Positions 1 to 12,098 are shown, counted from the stretch's first letter. The stretch: 64,000 nucleotides of DNA from Coniella vitis (GCA_011317545.1 WUJK01000010.1:1922001-1986000); one strand, 5' to 3'. Notes: generated from the sequence alone by a model not told the origin. A program made the numbers and translations.

Positions 1-1633
1 CAATCTTAGTATCTGAAGCTATTCAGAGCTTTCGGTTAGCCTGGAGAGCAGAAGGGAACTAGGAGGTTGGACTAAAGACGCGTCCAGCCGCTCGATGGCC
101 TCACCACGCCGTTTCTGTCTGCCACTATCCCAACGCTCCAGACCGCTCCGTGTGCCAAAGCACAATTGGTTTAGTTCACCTACATTGACTCATATCTATG
201 AATCTTCTAGAACCATCTTGTGGTTACTATCCTCTGCGTTCGTGATGTTGTATGCGCACATCAGGGTCGTTGACCTCCTGGTTGCGGCTGAGAAGCACTT
301 TAGCCCATACCATCGTCTACTCCTTTCCTCGATCCGGCCCGGTCCCGCCCAACCACTGGCAAGCCACGCTTACTTAGTAGACATCTAATGATCTGATAAC
401 TCTAATCATCATAAGGTTTAGTGCGGCTCGCTTAAGACGACTTCATCTTGATCCACCTGGATGCGATATTCTTCCTCCATCCAGAATCGGAGGCTCGCAT
501 ACTGGTTGCGTATATGTGACTCATTTACCTCACGACTACTCGCAAGAGCGTGGAACAGTCACAGCTTTGCCATGATGGATGGCCAAACTACATGCTCTGT
601 GTTCAGCCATGGCATGCGGTACTATGTCGATTGTCCGCCGATTACGCTGACGATGTGGCAACGTGTCAACTTCCACGGGTGCATTTCCCTTCCCAATGCG
701 GACGTGAAGTTGATGACACAAAGAAATCGCGGAAGTGCGCGGAGGATTTGCTCCTTTACGCGCTCGAGCAGCTCTACCGCATACGTTACGATCGCATCTG
801 TGGTGTGGTTGTTGCTTTGTCGTGCGTCATGGTAATCTTGATGTTGGTACCTCTTCTAATTGACGCAGATCGTATGTTGGAAACGGATTCCTGGAACAGC
901 ATTGTTGGTGACGTGGCTTCATCAGAGAGGATAGCCTACCCTTAGTGAATGCACGATTCCATAATGATGATGAAATCCATGACATCGTGAGTGTTGTATG
1001 TGAATTCTGGCATGTGCGTTATGCTGAAAGGTGGAAATGTGTATTGCAGTGTGGTTACCGAGATGATGAATGTGGGAATACACCAGGCAAAACATCACGA
1101 CCTTGCAGCAAGGTAAACATAGAGCAGCGTCAACAATACACAGAATTGTGAGGTAGTGTTTTAGTACATGACTGTTCAACTTTGCTATGCTGTAAAACCC
1201 TCGACTGGAATCGATCTGTATATGTATTCCGGGTTGAATTTGTCGTCTGTGGACAAGATCAATTTGTATCACAATGATGCAAGTTTCTCGTTGATACTTG
1301 ATTATCGGTATTTCAAACCCCACAAGATTGGCTTCTTGATTTTACTGAAGTTATCTACGTTTGATTTACTCTGGGTAAAGGCTGAAATGTTCTTGTAATG
1401 TGCTGAACGTCGATTTGTCTCTTGCCTTTTAACAAAATAATGAATCATAAACATAAACTAAGAATGTCGCGAGATATATGATTGTTACCAAAATATAATG
1501 CTACACTCCAGTCACTACAGTCAAATAACTTTAATTATTAATATAATACAATTTCAATTCCAAAACGGTAAACAGTTCCATTATTCCGTTCGATAATTGT
1601 AATCTGTAATATAATATCTTAAGTATTATATAA
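1..1633. other. Left flank, no supported gene
   Basis: Ordinary base composition until about 1400, then increasingly AT-rich up to the transposon. Only short frames are present. The longest (about 550-945, plus strand) starts with GTG rather than ATG. It contains one hydrophobic stretch near its end preceded by a basic segment, which could be the relic of a membrane-protein exon, but I do not recognise a family and see no convincing splice structure. No promoter or RNA gene was recognised. Confidence 0.5.
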
Positions 1634-2108
1634 TGATCCTTGCCTGAATCCCGGATTCTGGAAGTACCTATAAGTTATATATTAGCAGGTAGGGAAGTAT
1701 TACCTTTAAGTCTTCGTACGTTATCGAGCAATATTAAGTATTATAAGTAATTAAGAGGGATTACCCTATTATATAAAATAATACTTAGATTTATAACTAA
1801 AGACTATAAGGAAACTATCTAATATTAAGCTATAGACTCCTATCCTTATATCCTTCTATTATTTCCTATCTATAGTAAGTATAGATCCCTAGGATTACCT
1901 AGAGCGATAGGAGCGTTAGCTTATTTAGATTATTTAGATTATTATCGCTCTAACTATCTTAGTTATTAAGATAATCTAACCCTAACCCTAATTATACCGC
2001 TCTATATTCTTATATAAGAGATCCCTATCGATCCGTTAAGGTTCCGATTTACTAATATATAATTACACTAGCTTATTCCTATAACCTATATAACCGTAGG
2101 TTATAATA
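1634..2108 (-). repeat. Gypsy LTR, left copy (3' LTR of the element)
   Basis: Aligns without length change to 8779-9253. Differences are almost all C/T and G/A, as expected from RIP. The outer (left) edge keeps more ancestral G and C (it still begins TGATCC) than the equivalent inner edge of the other copy (TAATCC). The inner edge reads TA where the right copy keeps CA. It contains an inverted repeat of about 10 bases (around 1900-1909 and 1943-1952) and a CCCTAACCCTAA string near 1979. Confidence 0.9.
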
Positions 2109-2851
2109 TTATCTCCCTTTTATCGGTTTTTATCCCTAAAGACCTATAGTATTTCCGTAAATAATCCTGCCTAATATTCTTACTCCGGATTATACCTTCC
2201 TAATTTGTTATATCTATAGGTATCTAAAAATCGCGTTCGAAGAAAACCGAATAACGTAACCGTCTTTATCTTTCTATTAAAACTTTTAGTTTTAAGATAA
2301 TACCTTATTCTCTCTATATTTTTAAAGGGTAGTTATACCGTATAATAGATAGTATTTCGCGCTATTCTATATATATAAAGCGAGGAAAACGGTATAATAG
2401 GAATAGTATTCCTATAAATACTTATAAGTCCTAGCTATAATAATTTTCCTTATTAGTATACTAACTCTATATAGTTTCTTATATTTTATCGGAGGAGAAG
2501 AAATTTCGTATATAGGAGGCTAATATATATAAGGAGCTTTATAAGGCTTATCGTAAGGCGGGGGAGGCGCTTTCTCGCTTAAAGCGTCTTCGTATTTAGT
2601 ATAAGTCTCTAGTAAAGAGGAGTACGAAGCTAGTAAATACGAGATTAGAGTTGCTTAATATTTAGGAGGAGTAGGAAGCCGAGTCCGGTATAAATATAGT
2701 TATTTCCGCGGAATCTAAAGCTACTACCGAATTATAGGAGTTTAATAGTTTTAAGGTAATAGACTTTAGTACCTTCCTAGAGTTTACGGATTTATCCGTA
2801 TCTAATTTCTTCGGCTTAGGGCCTTCTGCTATTAGTAGTTTATAACTCTGA
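2090..2851 (+). pseudogene. Decayed accessory ORF antisense to Gypsy gag-pol
   Basis: On the plus strand, opposite to gag-pol, one frame stays open for about 250 codons except for roughly 16 TAA/TAG codons. None of these is TGA, and each is explicable as RIP of CAA, CAG or TGG; the frame ends at TGA 2849-2851. The start probably lay inside the LTR: the less mutated right LTR has ATG at 9235-9237 where this copy has ATA at 2090. The middle contains SRYSMYMKRGKRY, consistent with a CxxC...RGKRC motif whose Cys codons (TGY) became Tyr (TAY). Around 2490-2690 follows a charged helix-forming stretch (EEKKFRI, AYRKAGEALSRLKRLRI, RSTKLVN, LELLN) typical of a coiled coil. Function unknown; no similarity search was possible. 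Confidence 0.7.
2109..2121 (-). other. Polypurine tract of Gypsy element
   Basis: Read on the minus strand this is AAAAGGGAGATAA, directly abutting the LTR. A purine tract here is the expected plus-strand DNA primer site and fixes the element's orientation as minus. Confidence 0.65.
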
Positions 2852-2933
2852 TTTTCTTAGAGTTATTATTAGGGGGTTTTTAATAAGAGTCTAGTTATTC
2901 CTATAGGTAGCTATTATAGTTAAAGATATAAGT

Positions 2934-3006
2934 AATCTTATAGCTTAGTAGTTAGAGCTCCTAGTTTCTTACTAGGAGGTCCGGGGTTCGATTCCTTATA
3001 ATACCT
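2934..3006 (+). tRNA. tRNA-like relic inside the Gypsy element
   Basis: These 73 bases fold as a tRNA. The D arm is GCTT/GAGC with loop AGTAGTTA. The anticodon arm is CCTAG/CTAGG with a seven-base loop TTTCTTA, and the variable loop has five bases. The T arm is CGGGG, loop TTCGATT, then CCTTA. The B box GGTTCGATTCC is intact. The weak pairs (GG:TT and G:A-type losses in the T stem, A:C at the acceptor end) become Watson-Crick if C-to-T and G-to-A changes are reversed; one acceptor mismatch (2937/3002) is not explained that way. The anticodon position reads TCT (formally Arg), but base 37 is an unusual T and RIP may have altered it. It could be a captured tRNA gene or the head of a tRNA-derived SINE. 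Almost certainly not functional now. Confidence 0.5.
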
Positions 3007-6000
3007 TCTCTATCTAAAGCTATAATAGCTTTTTATTTTCGTATTCTTTAATAAGGTCTAGGTATATATTCTTTAGTAATTCCTAAGTATTTTCCGAATT
3101 ATCGTAATTTTTCTATTTAATAAGGTATTATTTTCCGTATCTACGTTTATATAAGTCGAGAATCTATTTAACTTTATATTATACTTATTCTAGTTCGATA
3201 ATATTTATATTATACGAGAGTTCTATATCTACTAATGCTAGTTCTAGAAGTAAAATATAGAAGACTAGGTATAGATATATATATAGGATTTCGAGTTCGT
3301 AATTAACTAGTAAAATCTATTATATAATTTTATAAGGTCCGAGTTTTTTATAATCGAGTTTATCGCTAGGTCTAATAGTTTTAATATTTTTACGGTTAAG
3401 GTAGATTTTATCTCCCTTTTATAAGATTAGTCCCTTAATCCTTTTCTAATTAGTATATTTCGTTATTTATTCTTTAATATCCTAAAGTATATATCGAATA
3501 TCTTTATATAATTACTTAATTCTTTTAGTATATTAGTCTGCTATTTCTATATTTCTACCTAATAGTATTTCGTAGTATACTATAGGGTTATATCTATAGA
3601 ATAGGAAGAATAATAATTTTCCTATACTCGTTATATCTATACTATTATAAGTAAACTACGCGGTTAGTAAAAGTTCGACCTAATTATCTTATTCGTAGTT
3701 AATATAGTATTATAGATATTATTCTATAATCTAGTTAGTATACTCTATTTATCCGTTTATCTAAGTATAAAATGCTATAGATATACGTTATATCGTTCCG
3801 AGGTATTTAGTAAGTAAGATCTAGAATTTTAATACGAACTTTCTATCTTTATCTAATATAATTTCCTAAGGTATTCCGTAGTTAGCGATAATAATACGGA
3901 GGAATATATATATAAGTTCTTCTATAATACTACTTTCTTTATATAGTAGGAAGTATATATATTTACTTAATCTATAAACTACTATTAAGATATTATCGTA
4001 CTATACTTTAGTTAAGGGTTCTCGTAAGAGAGGTAGCTTAATAATAAAGTTTAAACTAATAGATAATTAAATAGTTATAGGTACTAGTAGAGGTTATAAT
4101 AATCCGTAAGGTTTATATCGTTCTATTTTATTCCGTTTATATATATCGTAGTTATTAATAATATCTATAACTCGTTTCTTAAGGTTTAGTAGATTCTAAT
4201 AGCGTTAGATCCTCTTATAGGTTATTCTAATTCCTTAGTATCTATATACTAGTATATTATAAATACTTCTAATATAATCGTTTTATTTTAATATTATTAT
4301 ACTATTAAGGTTAGGTATTTCTCCTTCGATATATAATATTACATTAAGTTCTTTAGTAATAGATAATATAATAAGGTTACTTTCCGAATCTTCTTTAAAG
4401 ATTATTATAATATCTTAGTTTTTATTATTACTATCCTTATAATCTAACCGTCTACTAAAAGCATCTACTCGCTCGTTTTCTTTACCTTTATAATAGATAA
4501 TCTTAAAGTCGAATTCTAATAGAAATTCGTATTATCTAATTTATTATTTATTAAGCTGCTTTATCGAGGTAAATACTTAGAGATTCTTATAATCCGTATA
4601 TATAAGAATTTATTATTTCGCGCCGATAAGATAATATCGCTATTCCCTAAAGGCTTCTACTACTATTATAAGTTCTTAATCGGGCGTTCCGTAGTTAAGT
4701 TCTAGTCCGTTTAGTTTTTTACTAAAGTTACTAATTATCCGTAATCGTCCTTTATTATCTCGTTATCCGAGTTATCTACTAAGTATATAATCTAATACGT
4801 TTATCTCGATCTCGAAAACTTTATCTTAATCTACTTCGATTAGGATTAGTTCTAATATAATTACGTCCTTAATTATATTAAAGGCTTTCTATACCTATTC
4901 GTTCTAGTTAAAGGTAGTATCCTTTTTCGTAAGTTCTATAAATAGTATTATAATACTATTATAATTCTTAATAAATTATCGGTAGAAGTTAGTATAGCCT
5001 AAGAAGGCTCTAATATTCTTAATATTCTAAGGTATAGGCTAATCCCTAACTACCTATACTTTATTTTTCTATATTTATATATACCCTAATATAATAATAT
5101 ATCCGAGGTAGTTAACTTCTTAAGTATTCTAGTTATATTTAATAGGTTTTATTAAAATCTTATTATCTTAGAGGATTTATAGGATTATCGTAATATACTT
5201 CTAGTATTCTTCGAATATCTTTAAGTAAATAAGGATATTATTTAGGTAAACGATTACGAAATAGTCGAGGTATTTACGTAAGATAAAGTTTATTATTTCC
5301 TAGAATAATATAGGGGCGTTAGTAAATCCGAATAGTATAATAAGATATTCGAAATATCTATAGCGTATTCTAAATACTATTTTCTATTCTTCTCCGGGTT
5401 TAATACGAATATATATATATCCTTCTTTAAGGTTAAGGGCTATAAATTATTAAGCTCCTCTAAGTTTATCTCTAAGTTCTTTAAAGAGAGGTAAGGGATA
5501 CCGGTTCTTAATTATAATATTATTAAGTTATCGATAATTAATATATAGTTATAGTTTACTATTTTTCTTTAGTATAAATAGGATTAGGTATCCTATTAGT
5601 AAATATAAAGGTCTAATATAGCCTTTTTTAAGATTTTCGTCGATATATTCCCTAAGTACTTTAAGTTTATCCTTATCTAATCCGTAGATAGGAAAGAACT
5701 TTAGTTATTCTCCTTCTTTAAATAGGATCTCGTAATCGTATAGGCTATACTCTAATAAGCCGTTATCGAATTTTCCTTAAAATAGTTTTATAAACTTCCG
5801 ATATTCTTCTAATATACCGGAGAGGTTTCTAAATATATCTTCGTCTTATATAGTTACTATTATAAGGAGATATTATTATATATATTTAGTTCCTTCTTAA
5901 ACTTATCGCGATAATATATCCTATTATCTATAAAATCCTATTATATTATATCCTAATCTACTATATCCCTTATTCTATTAGGTATTAACTATTACTAGAT

Positions 6001-8700
6001 CCTTCTCTATAAGCTATCGAGGTTTATTATATCCTAGGGTAGCTATTATCTTAACTCTTCTCGATTTAGAGGTATATATAAATTCGTTTAAACCCCTATT
6101 ATCTAGATATCGCTTAATAACTAAATCCGATCCTATACCTTTAATTATAACCGCTTCCCGGGTATCCGCTTTATCTTATAAAATATAGCTATTAATCTAA
6201 TCGATTCGAGGATTTTCCTTTCTTAATTATAATATACCTAAAATTAGTTTATATTATACGGTATCCGTAATATCGAAGTTTATTAGTATTATATATCTAT
6301 AGATTATAACTAATAATTAATTAGATTCTATATCGATAATACCTTAGCTATAAGCGATTTCTATACCTTCTATAGTATTAAGTTTATAAGGTTCTATCTT
6401 CTTCTTTTAAGGTATTTATTCTCTATTAATAATACTTAGGGATATAAAGTTTCCTTATACTCCGCTATCTAGGAGTATTATATAGTATTTATTATTAATT
6501 TATATTATAATTTTTAAATATTCGTACGCCGAGCTATCTATCGTATAGAGGGACTTTATCGTAAGTTCTAATCGCTTATTATCCCTTATAGGCGATCCTT
6601 ACCTTTTAGGTTCTACTATTCTTACTATATTCTAAGGGCTATTATCTATACTAGGTTCTTAGCTTATTATATTCCGTATTATATATATATTACGGCCTAT
6701 CGCTATAAGCGTATTTAATTTTCTTCTTTAATATACGGAGTTTATACTCCGGGCTAATTATCCTTAAGGTTATAATAGGTATACGCTTTATCCGCTAGGT
6801 ATTCTATATAATCGGCGCGCTTATAGAAGCTATAGTATATAGGTTCTACGTATACGGGCTTTATAAGCTTTTCCCTTTATTTCTATTCGCGTATTCTATA
6901 TTAGTCGAGCGCTTTTTCTTATATATAAAGTATATACTAAGGTATCGTATATTAGTATTATTTTACTTATCGTATAGTATATTCGTAGAGGGTATTATAT
7001 ATAAGGCTAATACTAGCGTAATTTCCCCTTATTCTAAATACTTTATAATAATTGCTATTATTATCGTTATAAGCGATAATACTATACCCTACCTTATATA
7101 TAAGGAACTATTCGTTAATTACTTTATATTTAAAGTATTATCTATAATTATATATAATATAGGTAAACTATACGATCTAGTAGTATTTTTCGTAGAGGTA
7201 ATTAATTCGCGTATCTTCCTATATAAAAGGGGTTTCGTCTTAATAGGTTATTATCCTAAATAATTCCCTAAGTATAATACTATAGATAAAGTAATATATA
7301 TCTCCTTTATTAATATCTTTATCTATAGAGCTTTCTAATTCTAAGCTTATTTCTTCGTTAATAGTTTAGATATTAATACTCTAATTAATACTAAGTATTT
7401 CCTATTATTCCGTAATTTCCGTAATATTGCTTTATAAAATATCCGTTAGGAGAAGCGTCCTCTAGGTAACTATAATTTATCGTTCCTTATAAGGTTTCTA
7501 AAGGAACTATCCTAAGCCTTACTTTACCGAGAGGTATATTATATAATTATCGTTATAATAGAAGGTTTAATTAAGGAGTCTATAATCGGAATCGTTCGAC
7601 GCTTACTCTAAAAGCTAGTTTTAGCTAGGAGTAGAATCTATAATCTTACGTATTATAATATTAGCTTATCGTCCTTCGGGGACTTTCTTAAATTCTCTAG
7701 GTTTTTTAAGTTATCGGTATTCTTATATAAAGTAGCCTATCTTATTATAGTTAAAGTATTCCTTACTTATAGGTTTACGCTAAGCTATATTAAGCTCTAT
7801 AGGTCCTAAGTATATTATACCGCTAGTTATTATACCTTATTACTAAAAGCTATAGTTAGTTATTTATTAAATCCGCCGTTTTATATTAGCGTAATTCCTC
7901 TATATAGTATAGCTTCCTCCTTTCCTACTTTTCTTTATATATCTTTCGTAAAGATAGTTATCGATACGGATAGCGTTATTACTAAATATTATAAAGTCTT
8001 TAGGCTAGTCCTATTTAGAGATTTCGTCCTTAACCTTATCTTTAAATCCTTTATAATAGTATTTTATAAGATTCTTATCTTCCTAAGGGAAGTATACTAA
8101 AAGTTGCTTAAAGCGAATTATATAGGCTAAAGCGGATTTATTCTACTTAAGTTCTATAAGTTATTATATTATAGTCCGTTCTTTATTAGGATTACTAAAT
8201 ATTTCCTTAAAGATATATTCGAATCCTACGAATAAATCGAATATATTCTTAGTAGTTATTTTATATTAATTAAGGTTACCTAGGTATTTAATATAGTTAT
8301 AAAGTAAGGGTTTATATTAAATAAGTATATCCTTTTCGAGTTATATACCGGTTAGGATAACTTTATCGGGTTTAGTAGTAAATTAAGCTATATTATATAG
8401 GAAGTACGCCTTATAATAGGTAAGGAACCCTTATAGCGTTTTTTAATTACCGTCGTATATAATAGGTTTATCTATCTTATAGCTATTATCGGTATTCTAA
8501 ATAATAGGCGCTAGGGGCGTAATAGCTATAACCTAATATTATTCGAGCTATTAAGCCTACCTATAGATAGTACGATTTTACTACTCCTAATTCTACTAGA
8601 ATATAATAAGTTATTAGGTAAGTTCGATTAATTAGCGTATTATATCTTCCTAAGTTATAACCTAACGATATCCTTCGCCTAAGGTAGATAGGATAGGAGT
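3000..8700 (-). pseudogene. Degraded Gypsy gag-pol polyprotein
   Basis: Approximate span. Landmarks on the minus strand, right to left: a gag segment near 8100-8160 (LKxNKSALAYIIRFKQL-like); a zinc knuckle near 7710-7760, where YFNYNKIGYFI matches CFNCGKIGHF with Cys and His turned to Tyr; the protease active site LLDSGV followed by NFI at 6445-6480; and the reverse transcriptase core YLNNILIY at 5225-5248, the RIP form of YLDDILIF. The integrase segment near 3740-3790 matches the HPQTDGQTER signature with Gln codons now stops. The order PR-RT-IN identifies Ty3/Gypsy. Dozens of in-frame TAA/TAG codons preclude expression. Confidence 0.88.
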
Positions 8701-8778
8701 TTAAGGAGCTATTATTATACTTAATATTACCTAAGAGATATATATAGATTATCCTAAATAAGAGTTATAAAAATATAA

Positions 8779-9253
8779 TAATCCTTATCTAAATCCCGGA
8801 TTCTAGAAGTACCTATAAATTATATATTAGTAGGTAAGGAAGTATTACCTTTAAGTCTTTATATATTATCGAGTAATATTAAGTATTATAAGTAATTAAG
8901 AGGGATTACCTTATTATATAAAATAATACTTAGATTTATAACTAAAGACTATAAGGAAACTATCTAATATTAAGCTATAGACTCCTATCCTTATATCCTT
9001 CTATTATTTCCTATCTATAGTAAATATAGATCCCTGGGATTACTTAGAGCGATAGGAGCGTTAGCTTATTTGGATTATTTGGATTATTATCGCTCTAACT
9101 GTCTTAGTTATTAAGGTAATCCAACCCTAACCCTGATTATACCGCTCTGTGTTCTTATATAAGAGATCCCCATCGGTCCGTTGAGGTTCCGATTTGCTGG
9201 CATATGGTTGCGCTGGCCTGTTCCTATAACCTGCATGACCGTGGGTTATAACA
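8779..9253 (-). repeat. Gypsy LTR, right copy (5' LTR of the element)
   Basis: 475 bases, same length as the left copy. From about 9040 to 9253 this copy is hardly mutated (for example GCTGGCATATGG against ACTAATATAT in the left copy) and so records the ancestral LTR end, finishing in CA. It contains CCCTAACCCT near 9123 and an 11-base inverted repeat (TTAGAGCGATA at 9044-9054, TATCGCTCTAA at 9088-9098) around a duplicated TTATTTGGA-type motif. Confidence 0.92.
9044..9098. repeat. Hairpin-forming inverted repeat in the LTR
   Basis: TTAGAGCGATA and its exact reverse complement are separated by 33 bases that include two copies of ATTTGG. The arrangement is kept in both LTRs (near 1900-1952 in the left). 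It may be a transcriptional or packaging structure; no function is shown. Confidence 0.6.
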
Positions 9254-10916
9254 TATCAACACCCGTGTAGAAACGTATATCACAACATTAAATTTGTGGC
9301 TTCATGGCTGTCAAGTATTGTTTGCAATCACGCAACAATATTCCAATAGACGAAGTTTTTGCAAGGTTATCAGTAGTAATCGATCATAATGCTTCAAGGT
9401 AAATGCGGTGTTGCCCAAACAATTCAAGATATCACATCATATTCTCAAGCCTTTCCATTGACTTTGCTGTCAAGGACATGAGTTACAACCAAAAATGTGA
9501 ATTAAGGGGGGAAAAGAGAAAAAAGATGAAGATGAAGCAAATTTAATCAGGTTACAATGTGTACAACTCTTGCTGGCATACAAAGTTAAGGTGTTGCGTG
9601 TTTTTTTGCTCCAATATATGGGTGTCCACGTTATATTGTGCATTTATGGATGACTCAACTGCATTTCAACACTGTGTGTAGGCGAGCCATGTATGGTTCC
9701 TTGTGGTTGCTATTGCAGCCATGATATGCATGTAATATTAAATAGAGCTTGTGTATGGTTTGTGGTCGAGAATGGCTGGGTCCAACTGGTGCAGTATACG
9801 GAAAGTATTTTTGTACGCGTCGCTATTCAGCGCTTTACCAGCAATGGGATGATAACACACTGTAAATCAAGCGTCAAGCCTGTATTCCACCTTGAACAAC
9901 GGATAAACCCTTCATCTGAATACCATACGAGATAGTGCAAGTTTGGAGATGGGCTTTGATGCTTTCGTGGACAGTTTTTGACTTTCCCACTGGATGTCAA
10001 GATTCGGCTTGCTGTGACACCATTCACTACGTATTACACGTGTTTCCCAATTCTACGACGCGTTTGGTCGATCGAATATAGCATATACCGATAATATGAT
10101 AGAATTTCAGGCTTCCTCATATTCGTCTGTGTCTGGTGAGCCTGTTGACGCGTGATATCGCGTCACATTTGCATGGCTTCATAATTTGGCCCGGATTTGT
10201 GGAATACGCAAAGACTGTCTGGAATGAGCCCACGACCTTTCAGCACAAGACACATGTTCAACCAAAGCATTGGATTCTCGAGTTTGAAGGACATCCAAGA
10301 CAGTCTTTCAATGTCCTGTACTCGGCTATAACTCCTTGCGTTGGTGTTCTGGGTGAGTTTCAACCACGATCAAGGTGTCATTAGTGACACGTGTCCAGAA
10401 GCCATCAACAGGTGGCTACTGCCCGGCTCCACGGCGACATATGTCCTCCTCTGAGAAATACACAAGGACATATCTCTATCTTGAGAGCATGTAGAAATGA
10501 AAGAAGTAGATATTGGCTATAGTCTTGTTGCGTTTGCAGCCGAACCATCTCCCCGTGGCCGGAAAATAACTCGATCACACTGCTTTTGGGCTTTTCCTCT
10601 TACTCCTCGAAGCCCACATCATTGTCTATATCCAGCGTTTCCCTCGTCAGTAATGCTCCTCATGGTCTCGGATAAAGCGGGATTATGCACAGATGGCCGC
10701 GCAAGTCCGATCAACGGCGGCGCGGGCGGCAGTCGACCTGCAGGTGCGGAGAGAGCCAAGCATTCACCAGATCATCCTGACATCCTTTGAGCCGCAACCA
10801 CGACTCGCGGCTCCGTCTCGCAACTACCTCGCAGCAACCATCTGGACGACAGTTGTCCCTTGACAACGACACCCACCTGCAATAAAGCACTGCCAGATTA
10901 GCCACAGACTTCCACC
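9254..10916. other. Intergenic region, Gypsy element to oxidoreductase gene
   Basis: Composition returns to normal directly after the LTR, so RIP spread little into the flank. Only short overlapping frames on both strands are present, without recognisable domains. The last few hundred bases presumably hold the promoter of the oxidoreductase gene; no clear TATA box was found. Confidence 0.5.
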
Positions 10917-12098
10917 ATGGCCACCTCGGAGATTCCAACATGCCGCTGGGGCATCGTCAGTAAGCTGGAGCAAACTTGATCAGAATCAACCAAAGCAAAA
11001 GAGCGCCTCGCCACTGACATTGCTTTCCCCCATCTAGCAACGGGCCTCATCTCGTCCTGGTTCGTAGACGACCTGCTCCTCCCGCGGCCGAACGCAAAGG
11101 CAAAGCACATCATCCAAGCCATCGGCACCTCGTCGCTCGAAAAAGCCCGCGCCTTCACCGCCAAGCACCTCGCCGCAGCAGCCCCCGACGACCCGCCGCC
11201 CACCCTCTACGCCAGCTACGACGAGCTCTACGCCGACGCGGCCATCGACTGCGTCTACATTGGCTCCCCGCACGGCTTCCACAAGCGCGACTGCCTCGCC
11301 GCCATCGCCGCGGGCAAAAACGTCCTCTGCGAAAAGGCCTTCACCCTCAACGCGCGCGAAGCCCGCGAGGTGTTTGACGCGGCGCGCGCCAAGGGCGTCT
11401 ACGTTGCCGAGGCCATGTGGCTGCGGCACCGGCCCCTGGTGGCGGACCTGCGGCGGCTGTTGTACGGGGCGGACAAGGTGATTGGGGAGGTGTTCCGCGC
11501 GACGGCGGACTTCCAAATGTACCTGGATATGGCGGCGTTGCCGGCGACGTCGCGGTACAAGAACCCGAGCCTGGGCGCGGGCTCGCTGCTGGACATTGGG
11601 GTTTACTCGCTGACGTGGGCGATGCTCATGCTGGATCCCAGTCCGCCGAGTGCGCCCGAGGAGCCCAAGGTGCTGGCTGCGCAGTCGTTTGTGGATGGGG
11701 TCGAGGTGACGACGAGTGCGATTCTGCAGTATCGGAGCAGTGGGAGGCAGGGGCTGGTGCTGTCGACGACGGAGAAGCGTGGCGAAAAGCCCGGGGTGGT
11801 GGTCAAGATTGATGGGACGGACGGGTTCGTCGAGGTGGAAGGGGATGTGCCCTCGCACCCAGTGGCTTTCACCGTATATCCCAAGTGGGAGGATGGAGCC
11901 GACAAGCCAGAGGGGAAGCGCTATGATTATAAACAGGCGGCACAGGGATTCATCTACGAGGCTGACAACACGGCGCTGGATTTGGCGGCGGGGAGGAAGG
12001 AGAGCGCCATCATGCCGTGGTCCGAGACGATTCGCGTCATGGAGATGATGGATGATATTCGGCGGCAGGGTGGGACAAAGTATCCGCAGGATGAGTAG
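10917..12098 (+). CDS. Gfo/Idh/MocA-family oxidoreductase (dihydrodiol/D-xylose dehydrogenase type)
   Basis: Two exons, 10917-10959 and 11038-12098, joined over a 78-base GT-AG intron with a CACTGACAT branch region; 367 residues, usual for the family. The N-terminal Rossmann segment starts WGIVTTGLISSWF (about residues 11-23). The motif CEKAF at 112-116 is the conserved EK(P) lysine region of the family. The following C-terminal domain contains the substrate-side motif GAGSLLDIGVYSLTW typical of dimeric dihydrodiol dehydrogenase and NADP-dependent D-xylose dehydrogenase relatives. Known relatives oxidise trans-dihydrodiols or aldoses with NADP; the substrate here cannot be told from sequence. 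No targeting signal, so probably cytosolic. The start lies in a good context (CCACCATGG). Strongly supported as an oxidoreductase, weakly as to substrate. Confidence 0.93.

Larger units (their letters stand above)
1634..9253 (-). mobile_element. RIP-inactivated Gypsy/Ty3 LTR retrotransposon
   Basis: A 7.62-kb element bounded by two 475-base direct LTRs. Translating the minus strand gives degraded but recognisable Ty3/Gypsy landmarks in the expected right-to-left order: gag with a CCHC-type knuckle, aspartic protease, reverse transcriptase, then integrase. A purine-rich tract beside the left LTR agrees with minus-strand orientation. Coding frames are full of TAA/TAG in place of Gln/Trp codons. 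CA and TG dinucleotides are nearly absent while CG persists, which is the signature of RIP. The flanking target duplication is imperfect (TATAA on the left, TATCA on the right). The element also carries an antisense frame and a tRNA-like sequence, listed separately. Family and orientation are well supported; exact ends rest on LTR alignment. Confidence 0.93.

Noticed and set aside
550..945. 131-codon frame with a hydrophobic segment
   Set aside because: Starts with GTG; I considered a fungal membrane-domain relic but the match is too weak to name.
1629..9258. Exact 5-base target duplication of the Gypsy element
   Set aside because: TATAA and TATCA differ by a C/A change that RIP does not make; left as imperfect.
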